Source of the DNA: an uncultured Lysobacterales bacterium
GTDB taxonomy: Bacteria > Pseudomonadota > Gammaproteobacteria > Xanthomonadales > Xanthomonadaceae
Reading direction: 5' to 3'
NCBI GenBank assembly: GCA_946886865.1
Contig: CAMPJI010000006.1
Coordinates: forward strand, 1 to 58,743
DNA: 58,743 nucleotides
In this document: one piece after another, positions 12,162 through 20,463 of the stretch
How positions within the stretch are numbered: the stretch's first letter is position 1
Layout of the letters: each line of letters opens with the position of its first letter
Position numbers and translations under genes: made by a program
The notes under the pieces: model-generated
Told to the model about the DNA's origin: nothing
What the model saw: only the letters and a program-made list of their open reading frames with translations
Database searches by the model: none

Positions 12162-13067
12162 TTAACGCGCGGCGCGCTGGCTGAAGGCGACGCTGCCCAG
12201 GATCAGCGCACCGGCAATGCCCATGGTCAGCGTCAGCGGCTCGTCCAGCAGCCACCACGCCCAGGCCACGCCGAACAGCGGCACCAGATAGGTCACGGTC
12301 GCCGTGCGGCTGGGGCCGATGCGCTGGATGAGCCGGTAGAACATCACGAACGCGATACCGGTGCAGAGCACCCCCAGCATGGCCGCCGAAATCCACGACT
12401 CGACCGGGACCGGCCGCGCGGGCCACTGCGCGATGGCGAACGGCAGCACCAGCAGCGCCGACGTGCCCAGTGTCGCCGCAGCGACCGCGGCCGGCGGCAG
12501 CCCGGTCAGCTGTCGGCGCACCAGGTTGACGCCGATGCCGTAGAGGAATGCCGCACTCGAACCGGCCAGCACGGCCCAACCGATGCTGGCGCCCGCGGTG
12601 CGACCGCTGGCCAGCACCACCACGCCGGCGAAGCCGGCCAGCAACGCCACCGACCGGCGCCAGCCGATCTTCTCGCCGAAGAACAGGAAGCCGATCAGCG
12701 CGGTGAACAGCACCGTCATCGCATTGGTGATCGCGCCCACGCCGGCCGGCGCGCGTTGCGCCGCCCATGCGAACAGCAGGAACGGCACCGCCGAATTGAT
12801 CGCTCCGATCAGCACCAGCTTCGGCCAGATCCGCGCCGGGAACGACGCCCGCGCGCGCCACAGGAACGGCAGCAGCACCAGCGCGCCCAGCCCGAGCCGC
12901 ATCTCGACCAGCGGCGCGGCGCCGAAGTCGTCGGCGGCCACGCGCATGAAGAGGAAGGACGCGCCCCAGATCGCGCCGAGCAGGCCCAGCTCGACCGGGG
13001 TGCGCCAGGCGCCCGTGCCGGGCGCATCCAGCGGGATCGGGGGGAGGACGGATTCCGCGGGTCGCAT
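12162..13067 (-). CDS. EamA/DMT-superfamily transporter
   Basis: About 301 residues with ten predicted transmembrane helices in two EamA repeats. GLLGAIWGASFLFMRVAADD opens the first repeat, and ALLAGFAGVVVLASGR and YLVPLFGVAWAWWLLDEPL are typical repeat endings. Such proteins export metabolites or amino acids, but cargo cannot be read from sequence. The start at 13067 (MRPAESV) is chosen because it sits closest to the first helix; in-frame starts at 13100 and 13121 are possible. It is divergent from the LysR regulator, which makes it a plausible target of that regulator. Confidence 0.82.
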   Translation of the reverse strand: MRPAESVLPPIPLDAPGTGAWRTPVELGLLGAIWGASFLFMRVAADDFGAAPLVEMRLGLGALVLLPFLWRARASFPARIWPKLVLIGAINSAVPFLLFAWAAQRAPAGVGAITNAMTVLFTALIGFLFFGEKIGWRRSVALLAGFAGVVVLASGRTAGASIGWAVLAGSSAAFLYGIGVNLVRRQLTGLPPAAVAAATLGTSALLVLPFAIAQWPARPVPVESWISAAMLGVLCTGIAFVMFYRLIQRIGPSRTATVTYLVPLFGVAWAWWLLDEPLTLTMGIAGALILGSVAFSQRAAR

Positions 13068-13171
13068 CTGGCACAAGCCCCATTCGTGACTGGCGCCCAT
13101 TGTCCGTCCGCCACAGGTCACCGCAAGCGCATACTTTCCGGGTCAGACACAAATCCTGCTTGAGGCTTGCC

Positions 13172-14053
13172 ATGGCCCTGCGCTCCGACTGGCTGCCTGC
13201 GCTGGCGGCCTTCGAATCCGCCGCCCGCCACCAGAACTTCGCCCACGCCGCGGAGGAACTGCACCTCACCGCCAGCGCCGTCAGCCACCACGTGCGCAAG
13301 CTGGAGGACCGGCTCGGGGTCGCGCTGTTCCAGCGCCATGCGCGTGGCGTGTCGCTGACCGCCGAGGGCCGCCAGCTGGCAGACGCGGCCAGCGATGCGC
13401 TGACCGACCTGGACGGCGTGCTCGGCGGGCTGAAAGCCGGGCGCGACGACGACCGCCGGGTGCGCATCACCACGCTGCACTCGCTGACCTACACCTGGCT
13501 GGTGCCCCGCCTGCCGACGTTCGCGGCGGCGCACCCGGACATCCACCTGACGGTCGACACCGAGATCTCGCTGGCCCGGTTCGACGACGGCGGCCCCGAC
13601 CTGGGCATCCGTCATGGCCCCGGCCACTGGCCCGGCCTGACCGCGCACCGGCTGATGGACGACACGCTGTTCCCCGTCGCCGCACCGGCCATGCCCGGCC
13701 TCGATGCGGTGCACGCGCCGGCCGATATTGTCGGCCTGCCGCTGATCGCCGACCTGTCGCGCCAGGGCTGGCACGACTGGTTCCGCCAGGCCGGCGTGCA
13801 CGGCGCCAAGTTCGACGAGCGCCTGGTCTTCAGCGACGCCACCGACGCGCTCAATGCCGCGTCCTTCGGGTTGGGCGTGGCGCTGGCCCGGGGCTGCGTC
13901 GCCGCGCCCTACCTCGACGCCGGCCGCTTGGTCCGCCTGCCCGGCCCCGCCGTCGACACCCGCTGGAGCTACTACCTCGTCTACCCGGCGCACCGCCGGC
14001 TGCGCAGCGCGGCGCGCACGTTCGTAGACTGGCTGCTGGCGCAGGCGGAGTAG
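13172..14053 (+). CDS. LysR-family regulator, GcvA-like
   Basis: A 293-residue LysR-type regulator. The N-terminal helix-turn-helix reads LPALAAFESAARHQNFAHAA, then LTASAVSHHVRKLEDRLG, the GcvA/AmpR-like form with SAVSHHV instead of AAVSRQI. The periplasmic-binding-protein-like sensor follows from about residue 95 (VRITTLHSLTYTWLVPRL, DLGIRHGPG, FGLGVALARG). The ATG at 13172 gives the standard distance to the HTH; the frame extends upstream to a TTG at 13100 with no supporting signal. About 100 bases separate it from the divergent EamA transporter. The inducer is not identifiable. Confidence 0.87.
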   Translation: MALRSDWLPALAAFESAARHQNFAHAAEELHLTASAVSHHVRKLEDRLGVALFQRHARGVSLTAEGRQLADAASDALTDLDGVLGGLKAGRDDDRRVRITTLHSLTYTWLVPRLPTFAAAHPDIHLTVDTEISLARFDDGGPDLGIRHGPGHWPGLTAHRLMDDTLFPVAAPAMPGLDAVHAPADIVGLPLIADLSRQGWHDWFRQAGVHGAKFDERLVFSDATDALNAASFGLGVALARGCVAAPYLDAGRLVRLPGPAVDTRWSYYLVYPAHRRLRSAARTFVDWLLAQAE

Positions 14054-14090
14054 GTCTTAGCCCGCACGGATGGATGCACCACGAAACAAG

Positions 14091-14264
14091 CCGTCATTCC
14101 CGCGAAGGCGGGAATCCATGGACTTTTCTCCACCTGCTGCGAATCGAGGGATTCCGGGCTCAAGAGACTGAAGACGGTAGACGGCAGTGGACAACGAACA
14201 TGCGAGGCCCTCCCGTTCTGCCGAGGAGCAAGGTCCATGGATTCCCGCCTTCGCGGGAATGACG
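14091..14264. repeat. Inverted pair of GTCATTCCCGC repeats (MITE-like unit)
   Basis: GTCATTCCCGCGAAGGCGGG followed by AATCCATGG (14091-14121) and its near-exact reverse complement (14234-14264) bracket about 112 bases with no convincing gene. Each arm is itself a hairpin, and the two arms are inverted copies of each other, so the whole could be a small non-autonomous element with terminal inverted repeats, or simply a repeat doublet. It lies between the LysR gene and an EamA transporter gene on the same strand; the transporter frame is open through the right arm, but its start is placed after the element. Confidence 0.7.
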
Positions 14265-14320
14265 ATCAGATGCCAAGGGTCGCGCGCTTATACCCCACCC
14301 GCTCTGCCACACTTTCCGCC

Positions 14321-15280
14321 ATGCCCATGACCCCCGCCCGCAAGGCCCACCTCCAGATCCACTTCTGCGTCCTGCTGTGGGGCTTCACCGCCATCATCGG
14401 CAAGGTGATCACGCTGCCGGCGCTGCCGCTGGTGTGGTGGCGCATGGGCATCGTCGCGCTGGCGTTGGCGTTGCTGCCGCGGGTGTGGCGCAGCCTGCGG
14501 GCGATGTCGCCGCGGCTGATGGCCGCCTATGCCGGCATCGGCGTGCTGGTGGCCTTGCACTGGCTGACGTTCTACGGCGCGATCAAGCTGGCCAACGCGT
14601 CGGTGGCGGCGACCTGCATCGCACTGGCCACCGTGTTCACCGCGATGGTGGAGCCGAAGCTGGCGCGCCGCCCGTTCTCGCCGCGCGACATGGCGCTGGG
14701 CATCGCGGTGCTGCCCGGCGTGGCGCTGGTGGTGGGCGGCATTCCCGACAGCATGCGCATCGGCGTCGTGATGGGGGCGCTGTCGGCGCTGTTCGTGGCG
14801 CTGTTCGGGTCACTCAACAAGCGGCTGGTCGACAGCGTGGGCGACGCCGGCGATCCGCTGACCATCACCGGGCTGGAACTGGGCGCCGGCACGCTGGCAC
14901 TCACCGCGCTCGCGCCGCTGATGCCGCTGATGTTCCCGGCCTTCGCCGGCCCGCTGCTGGTGCTGCCCAGCGCGCACGACCTGGGTTGGCTGCTGGTGCT
15001 GGCGCTCGGCTGCACGCTGCTGCCGTTCGCCCTGTCGCTGATGGCGCTGCGTCACATGAGCGCGTTCTCGGCGCAGCTGGCCGTCAACCTGGAGCCGGTC
15101 TACGCCATCGTCCTGGCGATCCTCCTGCTGGGCGAGCAGCACGAGCTGACGCCGATGTTCTACCTGGGCGTGGTGATCATCCTCGCCGCCGTCATCGTCC
15201 ACCCGCTGCTCGGCCGACCGACGCCAGTGCAGCACCCGGAGGTGCTGGGCACGTCCGAGGCCAAGGGCATCGTCGACTGA
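14321..15280 (+). CDS. EamA/DMT-superfamily transporter
   Basis: A 319-residue ten-helix transporter. QIHFCVLLWGFTAIIGKVI opens the first EamA repeat; AYAGIGVLVALHWLTFYGAI and LALRHMSAFSAQLAVNLEPVY (second repeat, with the Glu typical of this subfamily) identify it. Cargo unknown. The ATG at 14321 is chosen; a second ATG follows two codons later. Upstream is the inverted repeat pair, so any promoter must lie in 14265-14320. Confidence 0.83.
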   Translation: MPMTPARKAHLQIHFCVLLWGFTAIIGKVITLPALPLVWWRMGIVALALALLPRVWRSLRAMSPRLMAAYAGIGVLVALHWLTFYGAIKLANASVAATCIALATVFTAMVEPKLARRPFSPRDMALGIAVLPGVALVVGGIPDSMRIGVVMGALSALFVALFGSLNKRLVDSVGDAGDPLTITGLELGAGTLALTALAPLMPLMFPAFAGPLLVLPSAHDLGWLLVLALGCTLLPFALSLMALRHMSAFSAQLAVNLEPVYAIVLAILLLGEQHELTPMFYLGVVIILAAVIVHPLLGRPTPVQHPEVLGTSEAKGIVD

Positions 15281-15283
15281 CGG

Positions 15284-15628
15284 TCAGCGCTTGCGGCCCG
15301 GGCCGACGGGGTTGCCGTCGGCATCGAACGCGGGCGGGTAGTAGAAATTCAGTGTCTTCAACAGCGTGCGCCCAGTGTTGCGCACCTCGTGGCGCTCGCC
15401 CTTCTCGATCACCAGCAGCACGCCGGCCTTGAGCGGCACCCGGCGGCCGTCCACGACGGCCGCGCCGGTGCCGGACACCACGTAGAGCCACTGGTCCGCG
15501 CCGCGGTGGCGATTGTCGGGGCCGCCTTCGCTGTCGCCGGGTGCGAGCACCATTTCCGCCGCCTGCGCGCGCCGCACGTCGAACGCGACGCGGAAGCCCT
15601 TGCCGAATCGCAGTGCCTTCTTCTTCAT
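15284..15628 (-). CDS. Small cupin-domain protein
   Basis: A 114-residue single-domain cupin. The beta-barrel motifs appear as GGPDNRHRGADQWLYVVSGTG (first cupin motif with its His and Glu/Gln replaced in part) and LKAGVLLVIEKGERHEVRN (second motif with His). It begins MKKKALRFGKGFRVAF and has a basic C-terminus. Metal-binding residues are incomplete compared with dioxygenase cupins, so it may be a binding rather than catalytic protein. Convergent with the EamA transporter, with three bases between the stops. Confidence 0.75.
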   Translation of the reverse strand: MKKKALRFGKGFRVAFDVRRAQAAEMVLAPGDSEGGPDNRHRGADQWLYVVSGTGAAVVDGRRVPLKAGVLLVIEKGERHEVRNTGRTLLKTLNFYYPPAFDADGNPVGPGRKR

Positions 15629-15709
15629 GGGATGCCCCTGTCGCGGTCGAGTGCGGCAGGGTGGCGCGCGTGGTGTCGAGGTCGGGTCGAAGGTTTGCCG
15701 TCCTTCCGG

Positions 15710-16081
15710 TCAGCCGATCCAGCACACGTTGAGCTTGTTGCCGTCGAGGTCGCGGAAGTAGCCCGCATAGAACCCGGGCCAGCGCTCGCCGGGCGCGCCC
15801 TCGTCGGTGCCGCCCAGTTCCAGCGCGCGGGCATGCACGGCGTCGACCAGCTCGGGGCTGGTCGCCTGCAGCGCGACCATGGTGCCGTTGCCGACCGTGG
15901 CCTCGGCCTTGTCGAACGGATAGGTGATGCCCAGCCCCGCGTTGGACGTGCCGTCGCTCCAGGCGATGTAGTAGCCCGCCTCCTCCATCATCCGCGTGCC
16001 GCCGACCAGCGGCAGCAACGCGTCATAGAAGGCGGCGGCGCGGTCGAGGTCACGGGTGCCGAGGGTGACGTAGGCGAGCAT
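15710..16081 (-). CDS. VOC-family protein (glyoxalase-like)
   Basis: A 123-residue vicinal oxygen chelate protein. MLAYVTLGTRDLDRAAAFYD is the classic N-terminal module, and HARALELGGTDEG with FYAGYFRDLDGNKLNVCWIG the C-terminal one. This short form resembles the lactoylglutathione-lyase-like proteins widely found in proteobacteria, without a known substrate. It is divergent from the DoxX gene, with 112 bases between. Confidence 0.82.
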   Translation of the reverse strand: MLAYVTLGTRDLDRAAAFYDALLPLVGGTRMMEEAGYYIAWSDGTSNAGLGITYPFDKAEATVGNGTMVALQATSPELVDAVHARALELGGTDEGAPGERWPGFYAGYFRDLDGNKLNVCWIG

Positions 16082-16193
16082 GGCGGGGCGTCCTGTTGGA
16101 GTGGAACGGCCGATGCTACGGGCGCGGGTCGCAGTTCCTGCGACGCATCGGCATCGCTATGCTGGCGGCCCATTCCACGACCCGAACACGCGC

Positions 16194-16589
16194 ATGAATC
16201 CTGCCACCCAGCACGACCTCGCCAAGCTCTTTCTCCGCGTGACCCTGGGCGTGCTGGTGCTGCTGCACGGCATCGCCAAGCTGCGCGGCGGGATGGGCGG
16301 AATCGAGCGGCTGGTGGAAGCGCAGGGGTTGCCGGGCGTGCTCGCCTACGGCGTGCTGGTCGGCGAGGTGATCGCGCCGCTGATGCTCATCATCGGTTTC
16401 CACGCGCGCCTCGGTGGCCTGCTGGTGGCGATCAACATGGCGGTGGCCATTGCGCTGGTGCACATGGGCGAGCTGGCCGCGTTCAACCGCCAGGGCGGCT
16501 GGGCGCTGGAGCTGCAGGCGATGTTCCTGGTGTCGGCGGTGGCGATCGCGCTGCTCGGCCCCGGGCGTTTCAGCGCGAACGGGCGCTGA
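16194..16589 (+). CDS. DoxX-family membrane protein
   Basis: A 131-residue protein with four predicted transmembrane helices and the DoxX features LFLRVTLGVLVLLHGIAKL at the N-terminus, the GGMGGIERLVEAQGLPG loop, and GEVIAPLMLIIGFHARLGGL. DoxX proteins are linked to thiosulfate oxidation, thiol stress or quinone chemistry in different hosts; here the role is unknown. A TATGCT -10-like sequence lies near 16158. Twenty-two bases separate it from the next membrane protein gene, so the two may be an operon. Confidence 0.82.
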   Translation: MNPATQHDLAKLFLRVTLGVLVLLHGIAKLRGGMGGIERLVEAQGLPGVLAYGVLVGEVIAPLMLIIGFHARLGGLLVAINMAVAIALVHMGELAAFNRQGGWALELQAMFLVSAVAIALLGPGRFSANGR

Positions 16590-16611
16590 CGCCGGTACCG
16601 GAAACGCCCCC

Positions 16612-17019
16612 ATGCGCCGGGTTGCCGCCGTCCTCCTGCTGCTGGTCGCCGGGCTGGCGGCGCGGTCGCTGGCCATCGGCACGGCACCGTTGGATGCCAC
16701 GCTGCCGGTTGGGTTGCCGCTGGGCAACCTGCTCGCCGCGGTCGCCCTGTGCGCGCTGGCCGGCACCTCCGTGGCGCTCGCGCGGCCGGATGGCGCGTTC
16801 GTCCGCGTGGCGGGCATCGTCCTGGTGGCCGCGGCCGCATGGCTGCCGCTGTCGCTCGTGCTGGCCGGCAACCTGACGCTCAACGTCTCGGGGTGGCGCG
16901 GCACGGCGTGGCTGCTGCTCAGCATCGCCATCGTGGGGGCGGTGCTCGCCACATTGGCCTGGGCACTGCTTGCCAACCTCGCCTCGGCCATCCGCGATAT
17001 CCGGTCGCGGCGCCGCTAG
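16612..17019 (+). CDS. Small integral membrane protein, unknown function
   Basis: A 135-residue protein with four predicted hydrophobic helices (VAAVLLLLVAGLAARSLAI, PLGNLLAAVALCALAGTSVA, FVRVAGIVLVAAAAWLPLSL and WLLLSIAIVGAVLATLAWAL) and a basic C-terminus (IRDIRSRRR). I do not recognise the family. It follows DoxX on the same strand and ends 24 bases from the convergent dbpA stop. Confidence 0.6.
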   Translation: MRRVAAVLLLLVAGLAARSLAIGTAPLDATLPVGLPLGNLLAAVALCALAGTSVALARPDGAFVRVAGIVLVAAAAWLPLSLVLAGNLTLNVSGWRGTAWLLLSIAIVGAVLATLAWALLANLASAIRDIRSRRR

Positions 17020-17043
17020 CCGCGGCGCGGCCACCGCGTCCCG

Positions 17044-18435
17044 CTAGAGCGTGTTGACCCGGAACCGCTTGCCCTTGATGCGCCCCTCGCGCAGCCGTGC
17101 CAGCGCGTGCGCCGCCTCCTTGCGGGCGACGGCCACGTAGGAGCGCGTCGGGAACACGTCGATCTTGCCGATGGCATCGGCCTTCAGCCCCGCCTCGCCG
17201 GTCAGCGCGCCGACGATGTCGCCAGGGCGCAGCTTGTCGGTGCGGCCGGCATCGATGCGCAGCGTCGTCATGGCGGCACGCGGCACGTGGCCGGGCTTGC
17301 CGTTGATCGGCTGCATCCGCTCCCATCGCGCCGGCTCGCCGGTCCGCGCCTCGATGGCGGCCACCCGCACGCCTTCGCGCGGCCCGACCAGCGTGACCGC
17401 CAGCCCGCCCTTGCCCGCGCGGCCGGTGCGGCCGATGCGGTGCACGTAGGTATCGGCGTCGCTGGGCACGTCGTAGTTGACCACCATCGCCAGGTCCTCG
17501 ACATCCAGGCCGCGCGCGGCCACGTCGCTGGCGACCAGCACGCTGCAACTGCGGTTGGAAAAGCGCACCAGCACCTCGTCGCGGTCGCGCTGCTCCATGT
17601 CGCCGTGCAGCGCCAGCGCGGTGAACCCGTAGTGCTGCAGCGAGCCGGCGACCTCGTCGACATCGCGCCGCATGTTGCAGAACACCACGCACGACGCGGG
17701 CCGGTGCTCCAGCAGCAGCGTCGCCAGCAGCGGCGCCTTGCGCGCGGGGTCGGCCTCGATGAACACCTGCCGGATGCGCGGCGGCTCCTCGCCGGCACCG
17801 ACGGTGACCTCGACCGGCTCGCGCAGCATGTCCTGCGCCATTGCACGGATCGCCTCGGGGAAGGTCGCCGAGAACAGCAGGCCCTGGCGTTCCTTCGGGG
17901 TCTTGCCGACGATCTCGCGCATCGCCTCCTCGAAGCCCATGTCGAGCATCCGGTCGGCTTCGTCCAGCACCAGCACCTGCACGCCGCGCAGGTGCAGCGC
18001 CTTCTTGCGCAACAGCTCCTGGATGCGGCCCGGGGTACCGACCACGACGTGCGGGTCGTGCTCCAGCGACGCCAGCTGCGGGCCCAGCGGCATGCCACCG
18101 CAGAGGATCGACAGCTTGAGGTTGGGGATGCCGACCGCCAGCCGGCGCAGCTGCTTGCCGACCTGGTCGGCCAGTTCCCGCGTGGGGCACAGCACCACGG
18201 CCTGGGTTTGGATGCGGGCCGGATCGATGCGATGCAGCAGCCCCAGCCCGAACGCCGCGGTCTTGCCGCTGCCGGTGGGCGCCTGGGCAATGAGGTCATG
18301 GCCGTCGAGGATGGCCGGCAGGGCCTGCGCCTGCACCGGCGTCATCGAGGCATAGCCGAGCGCGTCGATGCCCTGCAGCAGGGCCGGGGACAGGGCGAGG
18401 GTCGAGAACAGGGGCGAATCGGTGGCGTCGGTCAT
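17044..18435 (-). CDS. dbpA: ATP-dependent RNA helicase DbpA
   Basis: DEAD-box helicase that acts in assembly of the 50S subunit by recognising hairpin 92 of 23S rRNA. All core motifs are visible: the Q motif with TPVQAQALPAIL, APTGSGKT, CPTRELADQ, VVGTPGR, VLDEADRMLDMGF, LFSATFP, then VASDVAARGLDV and HRIGRTGRAG in the second RecA domain. The C-terminal RNA-binding domain that distinguishes DbpA from other DEAD-box proteins is present as RPGDIVGALTGEAGL through GKIDVFPTRSYVAVAR, ending IKGKRFRVNTL. 463 residues, as expected. The start at 18435 (MTDATDS) is the ATG nearest the Q motif; the open frame continues far upstream through the desaturase gene, which is coincidence of high GC. Confidence 0.95.
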   Translation of the reverse strand: MTDATDSPLFSTLALSPALLQGIDALGYASMTPVQAQALPAILDGHDLIAQAPTGSGKTAAFGLGLLHRIDPARIQTQAVVLCPTRELADQVGKQLRRLAVGIPNLKLSILCGGMPLGPQLASLEHDPHVVVGTPGRIQELLRKKALHLRGVQVLVLDEADRMLDMGFEEAMREIVGKTPKERQGLLFSATFPEAIRAMAQDMLREPVEVTVGAGEEPPRIRQVFIEADPARKAPLLATLLLEHRPASCVVFCNMRRDVDEVAGSLQHYGFTALALHGDMEQRDRDEVLVRFSNRSCSVLVASDVAARGLDVEDLAMVVNYDVPSDADTYVHRIGRTGRAGKGGLAVTLVGPREGVRVAAIEARTGEPARWERMQPINGKPGHVPRAAMTTLRIDAGRTDKLRPGDIVGALTGEAGLKADAIGKIDVFPTRSYVAVARKEAAHALARLREGRIKGKRFRVNTL

Positions 18436-18518
18436 GCGCCATGATCGCAGCATCGCCGGCTCGCTGCCGGACCCCGTAGCCCCCAGGCGGCCGGCGCGGC
18501 CGCCCCGCGGGGCGCGGG

Positions 18519-19532
18519 TCAGCGTTGTCGGCGCGGGTACCCGACCATCCGGTTGCTCTGCTCGCACCACAGCTTCAGCCGCGCGCTCTTGAGGCTGCTC
18601 CACAGCGTCAGCCGTGGCGCGGCCTGCAGCAGCGGGCTGGACTCGTGGCACTCGCGCAGCCGGTAGTTGGGGATGCGGCTGGCGAGGTGATGGATGTGGT
18701 GGTACCCAATGTTGCCGGTGAACCAGTGCACCACGCGCGGCAGGTCGTAGAAGGAGCTGCCGGCGATCGCCGCGGCATGCGAATCCCACTGCTGCCCGCG
18801 CGTCCAGTACGCGTCCTCGAAGGTGTGCTGCACGTAGAACAGCCACACCCCGGCCGCACCCGCGATCAGCACGATCGGCAGGTGCACCAGCAGCACGGTA
18901 TGCCAGCCGATCGCAAAGCCCATTGCGCCGCCCACCAGCAGCAGCATGGCGTTGTTGAGCAGCACGCTGGCCCACTCCTTCTTCCACGAGAACGGCAGGT
19001 CGAACGGGAACCGGTGCTTGATCACGAACTGGTAGGCCGGGCCGATGCCCAGCAGCACCGGCGTGCTGCGGTAGAAGCGGTAGCAGAAGCGGCGGAACGG
19101 CGACAGCGCCTGGTACTCGGCGACGGTGAGGGTCTCGATGTCGCCCATCTCGCGGCGGTCCAAGTTGCCCGAGGTGCCGTGGTGAACGGCGTGGGTTTTC
19201 TTCCAGTAGCCGTAGGGAAACAGCGTCACCAGCCCCAGGCAGCGGCCGACGGCATCGTTGGCGCGCTGGCTGGCGAAGAACGAGCCATGCCCGCAATCGT
19301 GCTGGATGATGAAGGTACGCACGTACAGGCCGGCTGCGGGAATGGCCATCAGCAATGTCCAGCCGATGCCCCACTGGCCGACCACGCTCCACGCCATCAG
19401 TGCCCACAGCGCCGCGAAGGGCACCAGCGTGTTGACCAGCTGCCAGACCGCGCGGCCGAGGTGAGGCTTGGCGAACTGCGCGCACAGCTTGCGCAGGTTG
19501 GTGGTGGGCTGCGGTTCGATGACGGCGCTCAC
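18519..19532 (-). CDS. Membrane fatty acid desaturase
   Basis: Di-iron acyl-lipid desaturase of the integral membrane FA_desaturase family. The three histidine boxes are complete: [18 protein letters not shown] and [12 protein letters not shown]. Hydrophobic pairs surround them. Oxygen-dependent introduction of a double bond into membrane lipids is the family reaction; position specificity cannot be read. The start chosen is the GTG at 19532, with GGAGA about 10 bases upstream, giving 337 residues; a GTG at 19592 would add 20 residues. A 19-base dyad about 95 bases upstream is a candidate operator. Confidence 0.88.
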   Translation of the reverse strand: MSAVIEPQPTTNLRKLCAQFAKPHLGRAVWQLVNTLVPFAALWALMAWSVVGQWGIGWTLLMAIPAAGLYVRTFIIQHDCGHGSFFASQRANDAVGRCLGLVTLFPYGYWKKTHAVHHGTSGNLDRREMGDIETLTVAEYQALSPFRRFCYRFYRSTPVLLGIGPAYQFVIKHRFPFDLPFSWKKEWASVLLNNAMLLLVGGAMGFAIGWHTVLLVHLPIVLIAGAAGVWLFYVQHTFEDAYWTRGQQWDSHAAAIAGSSFYDLPRVVHWFTGNIGYHHIHHLASRIPNYRLRECHESSPLLQAAPRLTLWSSLKSARLKLWCEQSNRMVGYPRRQR

Positions 19533-19624
19533 GGTGGGCGTTTCTCCAGGTTGAACCGCATTGTGTGGGGCGCAGGTGGCCACCACAATCACGTGCGCAT
19601 GCGTATGGCGCGAACGCGGTTCAC

Positions 19625-19643
19625 GTTTCCTCGTTCAGGAAAC
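19625..19643. promoter_or_regulatory. 19-bp dyad (possible operator) in desaturase/GIY-YIG divergent region
   Basis: GTTTCCT, five bases, AGGAAAC: a perfect 7-base inverted repeat in the 171-base divergent spacer between the desaturase (start 19532) and the GIY-YIG gene (start 19704). The size suits a TetR- or GntR-type operator. It does not match the FabR or DesT operators as I remember them. No regulator gene adjoins. Speculative. Confidence 0.3.
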
Positions 19644-19691
19644 ACGGATCGCCCATGCGCTGCCGCGCTCGCCGGCCTGCCGTCGCCCCGC

Positions 19692-19697
19692 TAAGCT
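19692..19697 (+). promoter_or_regulatory. Putative -10 element, leaderless GIY-YIG transcript
   Basis: TAAGCT ends 6 bases before the GIY-YIG ATG, which places the predicted transcription start on or next to the start codon, and no Shine-Dalgarno sequence is present. Consistent with a leaderless mRNA. The -35 region is not distinct. Confidence 0.45.
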
Positions 19698-19703
19698 GCC
19701 GCG

Positions 19704-20018
19704 ATGCGCCCCTGGTTCGTCTACCTGCTGGAGTGCCGCGACGGCAGCCTTTACACGGGCATCGCGGTGGATGTCGCGCGTCGCTACGCGCAGCACGCGT
19801 CCGGCAGGGGCGCCCGCTACACGCGCGCGAACCCGCCGGTGAAGGTGCTGGCAAGCTTCCCCTATCCGGACCGGTCGAGCGCCAGCCGCGCCGAATACGC
19901 GATCAAGCAGCTCAAGCCGGCCTGCAAGCGCGCGTTGTGCGACGCACGGCGGCCGCCCCCGGCGTTCGACGACAGGGTGTTCGACAACGCCGTGCTCGGC
20001 GACCACGCGGCAGCCTGA
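19704..20018 (+). CDS. GIY-YIG domain protein (UPF0213/YhbQ-like)
   Basis: A 104-residue stand-alone GIY-YIG nuclease-fold protein. FVYLLECRDGSLYTGIAVDV holds the two GIY/YIG strands in the diverged YLL...YTG form, followed by ARRYAQHASGRGARYTR with the conserved Arg and His, and SRAEYAIKQLKPACKRAL with the Glu. This small family is widespread and its substrate is not settled; structure-specific DNA cleavage has been suggested for some members. Probably translated from a leaderless mRNA. Confidence 0.85.
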   Translation: MRPWFVYLLECRDGSLYTGIAVDVARRYAQHASGRGARYTRANPPVKVLASFPYPDRSSASRAEYAIKQLKPACKRALCDARRPPPAFDDRVFDNAVLGDHAAA

Positions 20019-20043
20019 GCGCTGCCACGGCCCCGCACGCCGG

Positions 20044-20433
20044 TCAGAACAGTGCGAACACCAGCTTGAGGATGCCCCACAGCGACACGGCCCACACCAA
20101 CGACCGCACGTAGGGGATCCCCGCGGCGTACAGCGGGATGTAGGCAACGCGGGCCCAGAAATAGAGCTGGGCGCCGAGCGCGGTGTCGGCGCTGCCGCGG
20201 CCGGCGGCCTCCACCGCCAGCACCGCGGCGGCGAAGAACGGGAACGTTTCCAAGAAATTGCCCCACGCCCGGTTGACCCGCGCCGCGACGCCGGTCAGGG
20301 GCGGGACGTCGGCGTCGCGCGCGCTGGCATTCCATTTCAACCCGCGCTGGCGCGTTTTCAGGGACGCATCCAGAAGCAGGTGCACCAGCCCCAGCACCAC
20401 CGCCCACGCCAGCATCTGCAGTTCGATCGACAT
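20044..20433 (-). CDS. MAPEG-family membrane protein
   Basis: A 129-residue four-helix protein of the membrane-associated eicosanoid/glutathione metabolism family. Diagnostic are RVNRAWGNFLETFPFFAAAV with the Asn-Glu pair that binds glutathione in the eukaryotic members, and LYFWARVAYIPLYAAGIPYVRS. Bacterial members are of unknown function. A strong ribosome-binding site (GGGGAGGGC) precedes the ATG. Transcribed after the AbgT transporter gene's 3' neighbour position; 30 bases separate the two genes, which are on the same strand with AbgT upstream. Confidence 0.85.
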   Translation of the reverse strand: MSIELQMLAWAVVLGLVHLLLDASLKTRQRGLKWNASARDADVPPLTGVAARVNRAWGNFLETFPFFAAAVLAVEAAGRGSADTALGAQLYFWARVAYIPLYAAGIPYVRSLVWAVSLWGILKLVFALF

Positions 20434-20463
20434 GCCCTGCCCTCCCCTTCAAGTTCGACGGCG

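Noticed and set aside
13100..13171. Upstream extension of the LysR regulator from a TTG
   Set aside because: No ribosome-binding site, atypical residues, and the ATG at 13172 gives the standard HTH position.
12162..14053. Interpretation of the LysR-EamA pair as a known cysteine or threonine exporter module
   Set aside because: Neither protein has features specific enough to name the cargo.
17044..19485. An 813-codon desaturase-helicase fusion on the minus strand
   Set aside because: The desaturase is in a different frame; the part before DbpA is random-like translation.
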